The notes under the pieces are model-generated. The model saw nothing but the letters and a program-made list of their open reading frames with translations, did not search any database and was not told the origin of the DNA. DNA of 64,000 nt. It comes from Paenibacillus sinensis. Lineage in GTDB: Bacteria > Bacillota > Bacilli > Paenibacillales > Paenibacillaceae. Below, piece after piece: positions 24,749 to 32,818 of this stretch (its first letter is position 1; each line of letters starts with the position of its first letter). Position numbers and translations under genes: made by a program. The stretch is taken from positions 1 through 64,000 of the forward strand of contig NZ_JAHCMB010000183.1 of the NCBI RefSeq assembly GCF_019904155.1, written 5' to 3'.

Positions 24749-24866
24749 GACCTGCGACAGGCATTGATCTACGACAGGATTTCACCTCTGGCAAGCTTTG
24801 AGCTGCGAAAGGTTTAATCTATGACAGACTTTAGCCTCCGACAAGCTTTGACCTGCGAGGATTGAC
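24749..24866 (+). repeat. degenerate 17-bp tandem array
   Basis: About seven head-to-tail copies of a unit near GACCTGCGACAAGCTTT, mostly 17 bases long (24749, 24766, 24783, 24800, about 24817, about 24834, 24850), each diverged. Looser copies continue to about 24895. Non-coding, in the spacer between divergent genes. Reading frames across it are closed. Confidence 0.75.
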
Positions 24867-24946
24867 AAAAGCGTAAGACAGCTTTAATCTGGAAATACGA
24901 TCAATCTGGATTCCTGATCATGTTGAATTTCAGTTCGCTATCATCC

Positions 24947-25177
24947 GGAATTCATTCGAAATTCATTCGAAATTCATTCAGAACTTATCTGAACCTCACT
25001 CGGAATTCGTCCGGAGTTCATTCCGAACTCATCTGAATCTCATTTGAAGTTCATTCAGAACTCATTCTGAACTCGTTTGAATCTCACCTGGAGTTCATTC
25101 AGAACTCCTCCGAATCTCACTTGAAACTCGTCCGGAGTTCATTCGGAACTCATCTGAATCTCATCTGGAACTCATTC
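24947..25177 (+). repeat. 11-bp tandem array, 21 units
   Basis: Exactly 231 bases made of 21 uninterrupted 11-base units close to GAACTCATTCG, with variation mostly by transitions (GGAGTTCATTC, GAATCTCATCT, GGAATTCGTCC). A higher-order pattern of four units (44 bp) is visible in the right half, with GGAGTTCATTC at 25013, 25090 and 25134. It is not coding: all plus frames contain stops. It lies between the divergent DUF6483 and HTH genes; the spacer 25178-25326 holds the HTH ribosome site and no clear promoter. Confidence 0.85.
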
Positions 25178-25326
25178 GGCATGCCTGCTGCGCTCCCGTC
25201 TGCACGGGTTGCCTGCCTGCGGAAGCGCAATGCCGTTCATTTTACGGCGAGGAAAATCATCCGGGAAAATGAACTGGACAGAGCATAACCAAATTCAAAC
25301 CTATCAGACTCAAGGAGGCACGAACA

Positions 25327-25842
25327 TTGAATGACCCTACGGATCGCGGCAGAGCTTCCGATTCCTTTCTGCCGGTTAACGAAGAACAGGAGAAACTGCT
25401 TCAGAGCGCGCTGCGGATCAAGATCATCCAGACGCTGACCGGGGAGCCTCTGACGTCCAAGCAGGTGGCCGAGCGGCTCGGCAAAACTCCGGGCAACGTC
25501 CATTACCATATTCAAAAGCTCTATGATGGAGGGCTGCTCGAGCTTGTGCGCACGGAAGCTGCCGGCGGGATTATGCAGAAATTTTACAAGTCCAAATCGG
25601 CCTGGTTCCGCTCGGCGGACTTCTCGGGCTTCCGGTTCCCTCCGGAGGACCTGGTCGAACGCTTTACGACAAGACTGACGCTTTCGGACACCGAGCTTCA
25701 GGCGTTTCGTCGCGATTTGATGGACCTTATTACGAGTTGGGAAGCCAAAGCGACGCAAGGCCGGGAGTATGGCATTGAAATGGCAATCGGACGCCTTCCC
25801 GAGCCGGAAGACAATGAAAGCAACAAGGAGGCTCAATCATGA
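25327..25842 (+). CDS. winged helix-turn-helix regulator
   Basis: A 171-residue ArsR/HTH_20-type DNA-binding protein: IKIIQTLTGEPLTSKQVAERLGKTPGNVHYHIQKLYDGGLLELV is a full winged helix, followed by a helical C-terminal half that may dimerise or sense a ligand. The TTG start has AGGAGG eight bases upstream. The stop overlaps the ATG of the MFS gene (ATGA), so it almost certainly regulates this exporter. Inducer unknown. Confidence 0.85.
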   Translation: MNDPTDRGRASDSFLPVNEEQEKLLQSALRIKIIQTLTGEPLTSKQVAERLGKTPGNVHYHIQKLYDGGLLELVRTEAAGGIMQKFYKSKSAWFRSADFSGFRFPPEDLVERFTTRLTLSDTELQAFRRDLMDLITSWEAKATQGREYGIEMAIGRLPEPEDNESNKEAQS

Positions 25843-27140
25843 TGCCGGCGGAAGCCGCCGAGCAGAAGCAGAACGGTCCGCTGCAGCGGTTCGCGGCCCC
25901 TTTTGCCCTGTCCCGCGCCTTCCCTTCCCTCTGGCTGGGCCACTTGATCTCGTTTCTGGGCAGCTCGGTCACGATGGTGATTCTGCCGGTTCTCGTCTAC
26001 TCGCTGACCGGCTCCACCACCACGATGGGTGTGGTCATGGCCGCCTATATGCTGCCGAATGTGCTGATGCTCCCCTTCGCGGGGCATATCGTGGACCGCA
26101 GCGACCGGGTATCCGTCATGCTGCTCACCGACATTCTGCGCTTTCTGATCATGACCGGGACAGCCGCCCTCTCGCTTGCCGGCGCGCTCAGCATCCCGCT
26201 TCTTCTGCTGCTTATGGCAGCCTACGGCCTGCTCGACGGACTTTTTCAGCCGGCTTATGCAGCAGTCCGGGCCGTCGTCTTCACGCCTGTCATCCGGATC
26301 GCGGCGAATTCCTTGTCGCAGATCACCACGCAGGCGGTGCGGCTGGTCGGCCCGGCTCTCGGCGGCCTGCTCATTACTCACTGGCCGCCGGGAATCAGCT
26401 TCGGGCTTGACGCCTTTACCTACCTGCTGTCTCTCGCCTGTCTGCTCAGGCTCCGGCGGGAGCTCGGAGCGCAGGAAGGGGACGATGCCGGGGCCGGAAC
26501 TGCGGCCGCTTCGATGCGGCCCGGGCATCCACCCACCCGCTGGAAGCAGGATTTCATGGAGGGTATCGCTGTTCTGCGAAGCCATCCCTGGCTGTGGATT
26601 ACAATCATAGCCTTCTGCTTCATCAACATCTGCTTCACCGGGGTGACCAGTGTGCTGATCCCCTGGCTGTTCAAGGTGCATCACGGCTGGGCTCCTTATC
26701 TGTACGGTCTTGCGGTTACATTCTCAGGCCTGGGGGCCATCACGGCGGGCCTGATCTTCGGCATGCGGAGAGAGTGGAAGCACAGAGGACTTGTCGCTTA
26801 CGGCGGAGCGCTGCTAAGCGGAATTGCGCTGTTCGGTCTCAGCCTCGCTCCCAATGCCGGAACCGCAATCGCCCTGTTCGCGCTGGAGGGCTTCGGCATC
26901 ATGTTCTTCTCGATGATTTGGGAAATCAGTCTGCAGGATCTGGTGCCGCAGGAGGCGTTCGGGCGGGTAGCCAGTCTGGACTTGATGGGCTCCTTCGCCC
27001 TGCTTCCGATCGGTTATATCGCGGTAGGCTGGATAGCCGACCGGATTGGAGGCATCATAACGATCGGGTTGTTCTCGGGCCTTGGAATCGCAGCCATCCT
27101 GCTGGTGCTCTGCATTCCATCCATCCGGCGGTTCCGGTGA
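25839..27140 (+). CDS. MFS transporter, multidrug-efflux type
   Basis: A 433-residue, 12-helix major facilitator. The first helices (FPSLWLGHLISFLGSSVTMVILPVLVYSLTGS) and the motif-A loop GHIVDRSDRVSVML are of the MefA/DHA3 type associated with macrolide and other drug efflux. It is coupled to the HTH gene by a four-base overlap, the usual layout for a locally regulated exporter. Substrate is inferred only at the level of small lipophilic molecules. Confidence 0.87.
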   Translation: MMPAEAAEQKQNGPLQRFAAPFALSRAFPSLWLGHLISFLGSSVTMVILPVLVYSLTGSTTTMGVVMAAYMLPNVLMLPFAGHIVDRSDRVSVMLLTDILRFLIMTGTAALSLAGALSIPLLLLLMAAYGLLDGLFQPAYAAVRAVVFTPVIRIAANSLSQITTQAVRLVGPALGGLLITHWPPGISFGLDAFTYLLSLACLLRLRRELGAQEGDDAGAGTAAASMRPGHPPTRWKQDFMEGIAVLRSHPWLWITIIAFCFINICFTGVTSVLIPWLFKVHHGWAPYLYGLAVTFSGLGAITAGLIFGMRREWKHRGLVAYGGALLSGIALFGLSLAPNAGTAIALFALEGFGIMFFSMIWEISLQDLVPQEAFGRVASLDLMGSFALLPIGYIAVGWIADRIGGIITIGLFSGLGIAAILLVLCIPSIRRFR

Positions 27141-27160
27141 ATACGTTAAATACACGTACA

Positions 27161-27200
27161 ACAAGCGGGCGGCGTCTTCTGAAAGACGCCGCCCGCTTGT
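27161..27200. terminator. bidirectional terminator
   Basis: A perfect 18-base stem with a four-base CTGA loop (27161-27178 with 27183-27200), between the convergent MFS and hydrolase genes. A T-rich stretch (CTTTTTAT) follows on the plus side. Confidence 0.8.
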
Positions 27201-27268
27201 ACGTAATGCAGCCTTTTTATAACAGCGGCGAAGTGCTCCCGCTTACTTACCTCATCTTACCAGACACC

Positions 27269-28060
27269 TTATCTTACCAGAACCGCCGCAAAATCCTTGA
27301 CCACCGCAGCCAGCTGCTCCGGCGCTTCGAACATGCTCATATGTCCGGCACCCGGAATGACAGCCTTGGCGACGTTGGAGCTATTCGTCGTAAAGATTCT
27401 CTCTGGCGGGACAATCTCATCCTTCTCTCCCGCCACAAGCAGGATCGGCAGATAGCTCGCGGATAGCACATCTCTCCGGTCGGGACGCTCCCTCATAGCA
27501 AGCGCGGTGCCTACCGCGCCCGAAGGCGGCGTCTTGTAGCCGATCTCCCGGGCACGCTGCAAGAGCTCCGGCGAAGTGGCCGCCGTATCCGGAGCGAACA
27601 GGCCGGGCACAAGCCCGTCCACAAATTCATTGATCCCCTTCGACTGAATGGTCGCTACCGCCTTGAGACGCTTTTCCTTAGCTTCCTCGCTGTCCGGGTA
27701 TGCCGTGGAATGAACCAGGCCGAAGGCGTTCAGCCGGGAGGCGTACCGCTGGGCGAACGCAAGCGTGATATAACCGCCGAGTGAGTGTCCAAGCAGCGTC
27801 ACCTTCGGGATGTCCAGCGCATCGAGCAGTGACAGCACATCGCCCGCCATCTGTTCAATGGTGTAGGCGCCAAGCGGCGCATCGGAAGAGCCATGCCCGC
27901 GCAGATCGGGCGCTATCACGCGGTAGCTCCCCGACAATAGAGGGATCACTTTCTCCCAATATGCCGAGCTTCCGCAGAAACCGTGGAGCAGAACAATTAC
28001 TTCGCCCTGCCCTTGATCGCTGTAACAAATATTGCTTCCTTCACAACGCACCGTCTCCAT
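27269..28060 (-). CDS. alpha/beta-fold hydrolase
   Basis: A 263-residue hydrolase. The nucleophile elbow is GHSLGG, the oxyanion segment is LLHGFCGSSAYW, the acid is the Asp of AGEKDEIVPP and the His is in GAGHMSMFE, giving a full catalytic triad. Probably an esterase, lactonase or related enzyme acting in the cytoplasm; the substrate is unknown. Single-gene minus-strand unit convergent with the MFS gene. Confidence 0.88.
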   Translation of the reverse strand: METVRCEGSNICYSDQGQGEVIVLLHGFCGSSAYWEKVIPLLSGSYRVIAPDLRGHGSSDAPLGAYTIEQMAGDVLSLLDALDIPKVTLLGHSLGGYITLAFAQRYASRLNAFGLVHSTAYPDSEEAKEKRLKAVATIQSKGINEFVDGLVPGLFAPDTAATSPELLQRAREIGYKTPPSGAVGTALAMRERPDRRDVLSASYLPILLVAGEKDEIVPPERIFTTNSSNVAKAVIPGAGHMSMFEAPEQLAAVVKDFAAVLVR

Positions 28061-28141
28061 GACTGCTTCCTTCTTTCCTTATCAAATTGCATTTCAGAGG
28101 TATTAAATATATTAATCCGGTTGAAGAGGGTTGAAACGCTG

Positions 28142-28669
28142 TCATCGCAATAAAAGTCCGAACCCGTCCGCCGCAGCCGCAGCGATAACGCCGGCCATCC
28201 CCATGACCCGATGAAGCGGCGTCGTCTGAAGCGTCCGGTAAGGCTTAGGTCCGCTTACATCCACCACGGCTGCCAGGCTGTAATGCCCGACCGCCGGCAG
28301 TACGAGCCCGACCGACCTCGCGGGATGCAGCGGTTCTCTGGATACAAAGTAATATCCAACGGCCGCATGCGGGCCCAGGCAGGCATCGATGGCGATAACA
28401 AAATGCTCCTCAGGAATCCCGGCGACCCTGAGCGTCAAGTTGTCCGCGTCGCAAGGTGACGGAAGCGTGCCGATCACATGCGGGAATCCGTATTCGGCTA
28501 GCCGGGTGCCCGTCAACGGACCCAGCGCGTCGCCGGTGGACCGGTCCGTGCCGATGCACAGGAAGGTCACTTCCTCCGGCTTGTGAAGCTGTCCGATTTC
28601 CCGAAAAAAGACATGCAGCCCTTCGCCGTCAAGCTTCTTCTTGCCGGTTCCCTGTTCCCTGATTGCCAT
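28142..28669 (-). CDS. yyaC: spore protease-like protein YyaC
   Basis: A 175-residue protein of the YyaC family, related to the GPR spore protease fold. The signature FLCIGTDRSTGDALGPLTG is plain, followed by GTLPSPCDADNL and DACLG. YyaC genes are expressed during sporulation and the protein is suspected to be a peptidase; the target is unknown. The start MAIREQG is preferred, with GGGGGGAG upstream; an ATG 33 bases earlier has no ribosome site. A minus-strand -35/-10 pair (TTGCCC-18-TACAAT) lies upstream. Confidence 0.85.
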   Translation of the reverse strand: MAIREQGTGKKKLDGEGLHVFFREIGQLHKPEEVTFLCIGTDRSTGDALGPLTGTRLAEYGFPHVIGTLPSPCDADNLTLRVAGIPEEHFVIAIDACLGPHAAVGYYFVSREPLHPARSVGLVLPAVGHYSLAAVVDVSGPKPYRTLQTTPLHRVMGMAGVIAAAAADGFGLLLR

Positions 28670-28810
28670 GAACCGCGCTCTCCCCCCTTTGCCTGTAATC
28701 ATGATTCTTCATTGTACAATAAAACGAATCTGCAGGGCAAAATCTGTACCCGTCAGGACGATCATGGTAAAATACAGGGATTAACGCGCAGAAAGGATGA
28801 CGCGATCGTC

Positions 28811-29032
28811 ATGGATTTGTCTTCTCCGAACCAGAGCAATCTGGAATATATGATCGAAGGCATCAAAACAAAACTGAAGATGGCCAGTGCAGCCGCCATG
28901 CAGGCTTCCTCTTTTTCGTTGAACCGTTACGAGGATATCCGCGATATTTATGAGGTTGTAATGGACAGCGACAGACTCAGCATCGCGCAGGTGGAAGCGC
29001 TCGTCTCCGAGCTGGGACAACTGCGGAAATAA
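28811..29032 (+). CDS. yfkK: DUF1128 family protein, YfkK-like
   Basis: A 73-residue helical protein, LEYMIEGIKTKLKMASAAAMQASSF..YEDIRDIYEVVMDSDRLSIAQVEALVSELGQLR, matching the small UPF0435/DUF1128 family (B. subtilis YfkK). Function unknown. AAAGGA lies 11-12 bases before the ATG. A -10-like TAAAAT is found about 40 bases upstream. Single-gene plus-strand unit ended by a strong hairpin. Confidence 0.8.
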   Translation: MDLSSPNQSNLEYMIEGIKTKLKMASAAAMQASSFSLNRYEDIRDIYEVVMDSDRLSIAQVEALVSELGQLRK

Positions 29033-29048
29033 CCGACACTACAGAAAC

Positions 29049-29100
29049 AGGCCCTTTCGCTCTGAAATCCGTATCGCGGACGATAGAGCGAAGGGGCCTG
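29049..29100. terminator. bidirectional terminator
   Basis: CAGGCCCTTTCGCTCT (29049-29064) pairs with AGAGCGAAGGGGCCTG (29085-29100) with one mismatch, between the convergent DUF1128 and pirin genes. Confidence 0.75.
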
Positions 29101-29140
29101 CCGGTTATGGGGATGTTTATTCCATCTCGCAATGGCTATA

Positions 29141-29866
29141 TTATGGAAGATCGATTAGAATCAGCTCGGCCGGACCGCCGCTGCCGGTTCCTAGCACGCT
29201 CATCTCGCAGCATTCCCGAATCCGGGCGGCATCTCCCGCACTTAGCGAGAAGCTGCCGTCTGCGCAGATTATATCCGCGTTCCCCGTTATGACAAATACA
29301 TGAGTCCGCCTGTCCTCCCGCTGCGGGAAGACGAGATCTTGACCGGTGTCAACCGAAGCAAGGTAGATGGACACGTTCTCACGAACGTTCAGCGCCCCCT
29401 CAACTTCCTCTCCCTCTCCCGACACGGCCTTCAGCCAGGTGTTCTTCCTGTGCTCCGGCGGGAAATACTTGGCGTCCCACTTCGGCGGAAGCCCCGCCGC
29501 ATTCGGCAGCAGCCATATTTGCAGAAATCGTACATTCTCCGTCTCCGATGGATTTTGCTCCGAATGGCGGATTCCCCGGCCGGCGCTCATGATCTGAACC
29601 GAACCCGCCTGGAGATCGACCTTGTTCCCCAAGTCATCCTCATGCCGAAGTGTCCCCGATATCACATAAGTGACAATCTCAAGGTCATGATGGGGATGAC
29701 GGTGCATTCCCTGAAGAGGCTTCAGCTCATTGTCGTTATGCGCCAGCAGGCTGCCGAAATGGGAGTTGCCGGGATCGTCATAATCAGCAAAGGAGAAGCT
29801 GAACTCACTGTGTATCCACTCTTTATTTGAAGTATGCCTTTCAGCAGAAGTCACGACTTTAATCAT
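29141..29866 (-). CDS. pirin-family bicupin protein
   Basis: A 241-residue pirin of the YhhW type. The metal site is HRHPHHDLEIVTYVISG, with a later Glu/His set in AGRGIRHSEQNPS. The second cupin (about 150-241) closes the protein. YhhW-type pirins can show quercetinase activity, but the physiological role is often unknown. The start at 29866 has AGGAGG eight to nine bases upstream; longer readings run through the promoter region. A HindIII-like inverted repeat upstream may be an operator. Confidence 0.85.
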   Translation of the reverse strand: MIKVVTSAERHTSNKEWIHSEFSFSFADYDDPGNSHFGSLLAHNDNELKPLQGMHRHPHHDLEIVTYVISGTLRHEDDLGNKVDLQAGSVQIMSAGRGIRHSEQNPSETENVRFLQIWLLPNAAGLPPKWDAKYFPPEHRKNTWLKAVSGEGEEVEGALNVRENVSIYLASVDTGQDLVFPQREDRRTHVFVITGNADIICADGSFSLSAGDAARIRECCEMSVLGTGSGGPAELILIDLP

Positions 29867-29905
29867 AATTGCGCACCTCCTAAGATGTAAATAACCCCCA
29901 AAGTA

Positions 29906-29925
29906 AAGCTTTGACTTCGAAGCTT
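29906..29925. promoter_or_regulatory. inverted repeat upstream of the pirin gene
   Basis: AAGCTTTG and CGAAGCTT form an eight-base inverted repeat (one mismatch) with a four-base gap, 40-60 bases upstream of the pirin start. It may be an operator; the regulator is unknown. Confidence 0.35.
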
Positions 29926-29974
29926 GATCAGGTACTTTGCGGGGAACCCGAATAAGCACAAACTCTCTTGATGT

Positions 29975-30002
29975 AAAAAAGCCTGCCCGCCAACAAGGCG
30001 GG
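29975..30002 (-). terminator. terminator of the asparaginase gene
   Basis: CCCGCC-TTGTT-GGCGGG on the minus strand, with a further AGGC before a run of six T. It lies about 105 bases after the asparaginase stop. Confidence 0.7.
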
Positions 30003-30105
30003 TTCTGCATTTGTACTTGAGTCAGCATTTTGCATAATACGAGTATAATCGCGCCTTAATTATGATTTGTTTACCCCTTCGCTGCTAAGGCTAATCAATC
30101 TATCT

Positions 30106-31107
30106 TCAGATTAATTCCAGATGAAATACAGGCTCGGTCCGGCCTACGGCCATCCCTTCATCATTCAGGATTTCCTGGGAAAAGGCATCCTCCAGCTTCT
30201 TCAGCGTCAGTCGATTGCGGTAGCCGATCTGCTGAAGAATTGCCCGTACAATGAGACCCCACTCTTCTTCCGAGCCGTCCAGAACCTTGAAGGCAAAGCC
30301 CAGACGTTCTTCCTTCAGACCGAAGCAGTAGACCCCTTTGAAGCCCCCCTTGGCGACAATGTTATCGTCCTCAAGCAGCAGGGAATCCAGACGGCCATGT
30401 CCCGCTACCATCTCCGGATGGGCGTGCATGGCGGACGTAATGGCTCTCACCGCTTGTCTTGTCGCCGAATCTTCAACAAGTTCCGGACAGGACAGCTTCA
30501 AGTAAGCAAGCGCAAGTCCGGTCAGGGGCAGCGCAAATACCGGCAGGCCGCAGCCGTCCGTCCCGAGCGTAATATCCTTCTCGGTGAGCCCGGCCATATA
30601 GGCGACCGCCTGCAGCACTTCCCGCTGAACCGGATGCTCCGGAGACTCATATCCCTCAAGAGGGAAGCCCTTGGATTTCGCGTAGGACAGCATGCCCATA
30701 TGCTTGCCGGAGCAGTTATGATAGCCTTTGCGCTTACCGGCTTCCCGGATCGCCTTCTCATGGCTGCTCTCGTCCAGCGGGTAGCTGGGTGCGCAAATCA
30801 TGCAGCTCTCTTCAATCCCCGTCTTGGCTTCCATGCTCTCCAGCGTGCGCAGATGATAGTCCTCCCCTCGGTGCGAAGCGGTCATGAGCGCGATTTCAGC
30901 CTCGGTGAAGCCGAACTTGCCCGCTATTCCGCCGCGAATGCCGGGAATTGCCTGCAGCGGCTTCGCGGACGAACGGGTAAAAGCGACAAAGCCGGGATCG
31001 CCCGCGTAGCCCTTCAGCACGCCGCTCTCGCCCACCATTGCGATATGTCCGCTATGGGCGCATTCCATAAGGCCCGCCCGGAACTCTTTTACCAAAATCG
31101 TCTCCAT
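30106..31107 (-). CDS. asparaginase, rhizobial (class 3) type
   Basis: A 333-residue enzyme of the asparaginase_II family (PF06089), the R. etli type unrelated to the E. coli enzymes. The conserved catalytic groups are visible: Ser and Lys in RSSAKPLQA, Cys and Lys in HNCSGKH, and Cys in GTDGCGLP. It deamidates asparagine to aspartate and ammonia in the cytoplasm. Full length. A single-gene minus-strand unit. Confidence 0.9.
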   Translation of the reverse strand: METILVKEFRAGLMECAHSGHIAMVGESGVLKGYAGDPGFVAFTRSSAKPLQAIPGIRGGIAGKFGFTEAEIALMTASHRGEDYHLRTLESMEAKTGIEESCMICAPSYPLDESSHEKAIREAGKRKGYHNCSGKHMGMLSYAKSKGFPLEGYESPEHPVQREVLQAVAYMAGLTEKDITLGTDGCGLPVFALPLTGLALAYLKLSCPELVEDSATRQAVRAITSAMHAHPEMVAGHGRLDSLLLEDDNIVAKGGFKGVYCFGLKEERLGFAFKVLDGSEEEWGLIVRAILQQIGYRNRLTLKKLEDAFSQEILNDEGMAVGRTEPVFHLELI

Positions 31108-31412
31108 TAAAGTTCTCTCCTTACATGATCTGTAATCTATATCTCGATGCTTTGTGCTTATTCATATACGCCGGCCGCCCGGTCAGCGATTCCGGAACTC
31201 TATAATCTAGCCCGCAACCCCCTTCTTTTGTAAAGCGGTAAAAACGGCGTTTTCTCGAGGTTTTTCGAGCTTTATCCCGATATTTCTCCCCTATTCTCCT
31301 TCGACCTCTTCCGGGCATTTCCACTGTTTCAGTCCATACCCTAAAGTTTATATACGAAGTAAGATAAACTCACCGCCATTACCGATTCACCTTTAATGAA
31401 GGAGGCGGGCTT
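31108..31412. other. spacer with a perfect inverted repeat
   Basis: About 300 bases with the asparaginase ribosome site at the left. At 31346-31371 AGTTTAT and ATAAACT form a perfect seven-base inverted repeat with a 12-base gap, a possible operator for the plus-strand genes that follow. A minus-strand open frame at 31121-31324 has no protein-like character. Confidence 0.4.
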
Positions 31413-31589
31413 ATCCGGGGAATCATCGTCAGCATCGGAATGGCGATCAGCATCGGCGGCCAGAGCTGCGTTATCGGCAGTTTCGCCATCTTAATCCGGA
31501 CATTATCTTACCGCGCTGTTCATATTCCCGCCTGGCTTGATCTCCAGACTTCTGCGGCGCACCGCCTGGAACTCAGGAGCTGCCTGTAA
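31413..31589 (+). CDS. possible hydrophobic small protein with a non-standard start
   Basis: A 58-codon frame reading IRGIIVSIGMAISIGGQSC then VIGSFAILIRTLSY and a polar tail; the first 35 residues would make a membrane helix. GGAGG lies seven bases before an ATC codon, exactly where a start should be, yet no ATG, GTG or TTG is in frame upstream. It could begin with AUC (a rare start), or be the broken remnant of a gene that lost its start. It precedes the ytxH-like gene by about 30 bases. Family not recognised. Confidence 0.25.
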   Translation: MRGIIVSIGMAISIGGQSCVIGSFAILIRTLSYRAVHIPAWLDLQTSAAHRLELRSCL

Positions 31590-31620
31590 CTCTCTATATT
31601 CCAATAAGGAGTGATAAGTG

Positions 31621-32142
31621 ATGAATAAATCGGAAACGGAACATCCCGTACCAAGCAGTGGCACCTTCGCGAAAGGCATACTCATCGGCAGTCTGATCGG
31701 CGCCGCAGCGGCCCTTCTCTTCGCACCGAAGCCGGGGCGTGAAATTCGCAGCGATCTGTCCGAGAAATTGGGATCGGCAACCGACAAGACCAAGGAATAC
31801 GCAGGCATTGTGACCGGTAAGACGAAATCCGTCGCCTCTGCCGTCGGAAGCAAGACTTCGGATCTGGCCAGCACTGTGGCCGCCAAGGCATCCGATCTGG
31901 CCGGAACGGTGTCATCCAAAGCCTCCGATATGCTGTCCACGGTCAGCGACAGCAAGAAGCAGATTGCCGCGACGCTCGCGGAGACCGGCAAAGAAGTGGC
32001 CGACACGGTAAGCACAGCATCCTCTATCGTGGCCGATCAGGCCAAAGACGCATCGGAGGAAATTTCTTCAAAGGCAAAAGATGCGTCCGAGGAATTATCC
32101 GACAAGGCCAAGGATGCGTCCGACGCCATCCATTCTTCCTGA
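31621..32142 (+). CDS. YtxH-domain protein with apolipophorin/LEA-like repeats
   Basis: A 173-residue protein. The N-terminal helix GTFAKGILIGSLIGAAAALLFAPKPGREIRSDL is the YtxH domain, with one membrane helix. The rest is a long run of Ala/Ser/Lys/Asp-rich 11-residue-like repeats (SVASAVGSKTSDLASTVAAK, KAKDASEE) that resemble LEA or amphipathic stress proteins. YtxH belongs to the general stress response in B. subtilis. AAGGAG lies nine bases upstream of the ATG; a GTG directly before it is also possible. It lies near the SigB cluster. Confidence 0.82.
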   Translation: MNKSETEHPVPSSGTFAKGILIGSLIGAAAALLFAPKPGREIRSDLSEKLGSATDKTKEYAGIVTGKTKSVASAVGSKTSDLASTVAAKASDLAGTVSSKASDMLSTVSDSKKQIAATLAETGKEVADTVSTASSIVADQAKDASEEISSKAKDASEELSDKAKDASDAIHSS

Positions 32143-32357
32143 CCGCTTCACCCGCTGAGCGCTGCCGCTGCTTCATGCAGCCGATTCGCGCAGCGGTCCC
32201 AGACAGTCTTATACATCATCCAAGCGCGGATGCATCAGCATGATCCTGCTCTTCAGCCAACGGCCAGCTGACCCAGCTGGCTGTTGCCATGTCCGGACGA
32301 TCCCGGGAACTCCTCAATCCAACGGCCGGCTCGGCCACAGAAAGGAAGGAATACGTC

Positions 32358-32696
32358 ATGGGAACTAAAGCCCCAACCCGAAGCACGAGAACTTACGAAG
32401 TGGATGACCATCCGTTTGAGCTCCGTCATGAGGTGAAACGGCTGAATGCACGGCTGGATCAAATTGCCGATTCGCTGGAGCGCTCCGAATTCAAGGACAT
32501 TCTGGAGAATTATACCGATCCCAAGAAACGGATCATTTCCAATCTGATGGCCGGCATCTCCCGCGGTCTGGGCCTGTCGCTCGGAACCTTCGTCATCCTC
32601 GGCATACTGGGCTATGTGGTCAGCCTGTTCGTTAATGTGCCGGTCATCGGCGAATACCTGGCGGAGATCAAGAAGTATATTGATGCGAGCAGCTGA
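32358..32696 (+). CDS. DUF5665-type membrane-associated protein
   Basis: A 112-residue protein. A polar, helical N-terminus (LRHEVKRLNARLDQIADSLERSEF) leads into two hydrophobic stretches (ISRGLGLSLGTFVILGILGYVVSLFVNVPVIG). I place it, from memory, with DUF5665. GGAAGGA precedes the ATG. It sits between ytxH and the convergent sigB cluster; the spacer before it (32143-32357) has only a hairpin (CAACGGCCAGCT / AGCTGGCTGTTG, about 32260-32285). Stress-related role is inferred by neighbourhood. Confidence 0.7.
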   Translation: MGTKAPTRSTRTYEVDDHPFELRHEVKRLNARLDQIADSLERSEFKDILENYTDPKKRIISNLMAGISRGLGLSLGTFVILGILGYVVSLFVNVPVIGEYLAEIKKYIDASS

Positions 32697-32754
32697 TGTC
32701 CTGGCGCCAGATCGGCGCACAACCCCTGCTTCTCTTGAACTCTCTCACGAAAAG

Positions 32755-32792
32755 GAAGGGCCGGCTGCCTCTCTTGAGGCGGCCGGCCCTTC
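32755..32792. terminator. bidirectional terminator
   Basis: GAAGGGCCGGC and GCCGGCCCTTC pair perfectly (32755-32765 with 32782-32792), inner TGCCT/AGGC. The minus side continues CTTTTC, fitting termination of sigB; it also closes the DUF5665 gene. Confidence 0.75.
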
Positions 32793-32818
32793 TGTATGGA
32801 AAGGCACTTCTTGTCCAT

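Noticed and set aside
24749..25177. CRISPR array
   Set aside because: Units are 11 and 17 bases, directly abutting and diverged, without unique spacers or cas genes.
31121..31324. 67-codon minus-strand frame upstream of the asparaginase gene
   Set aside because: Arg/Lys-rich random-looking product with no ribosome site, overlapping the presumed promoter of asparaginase.
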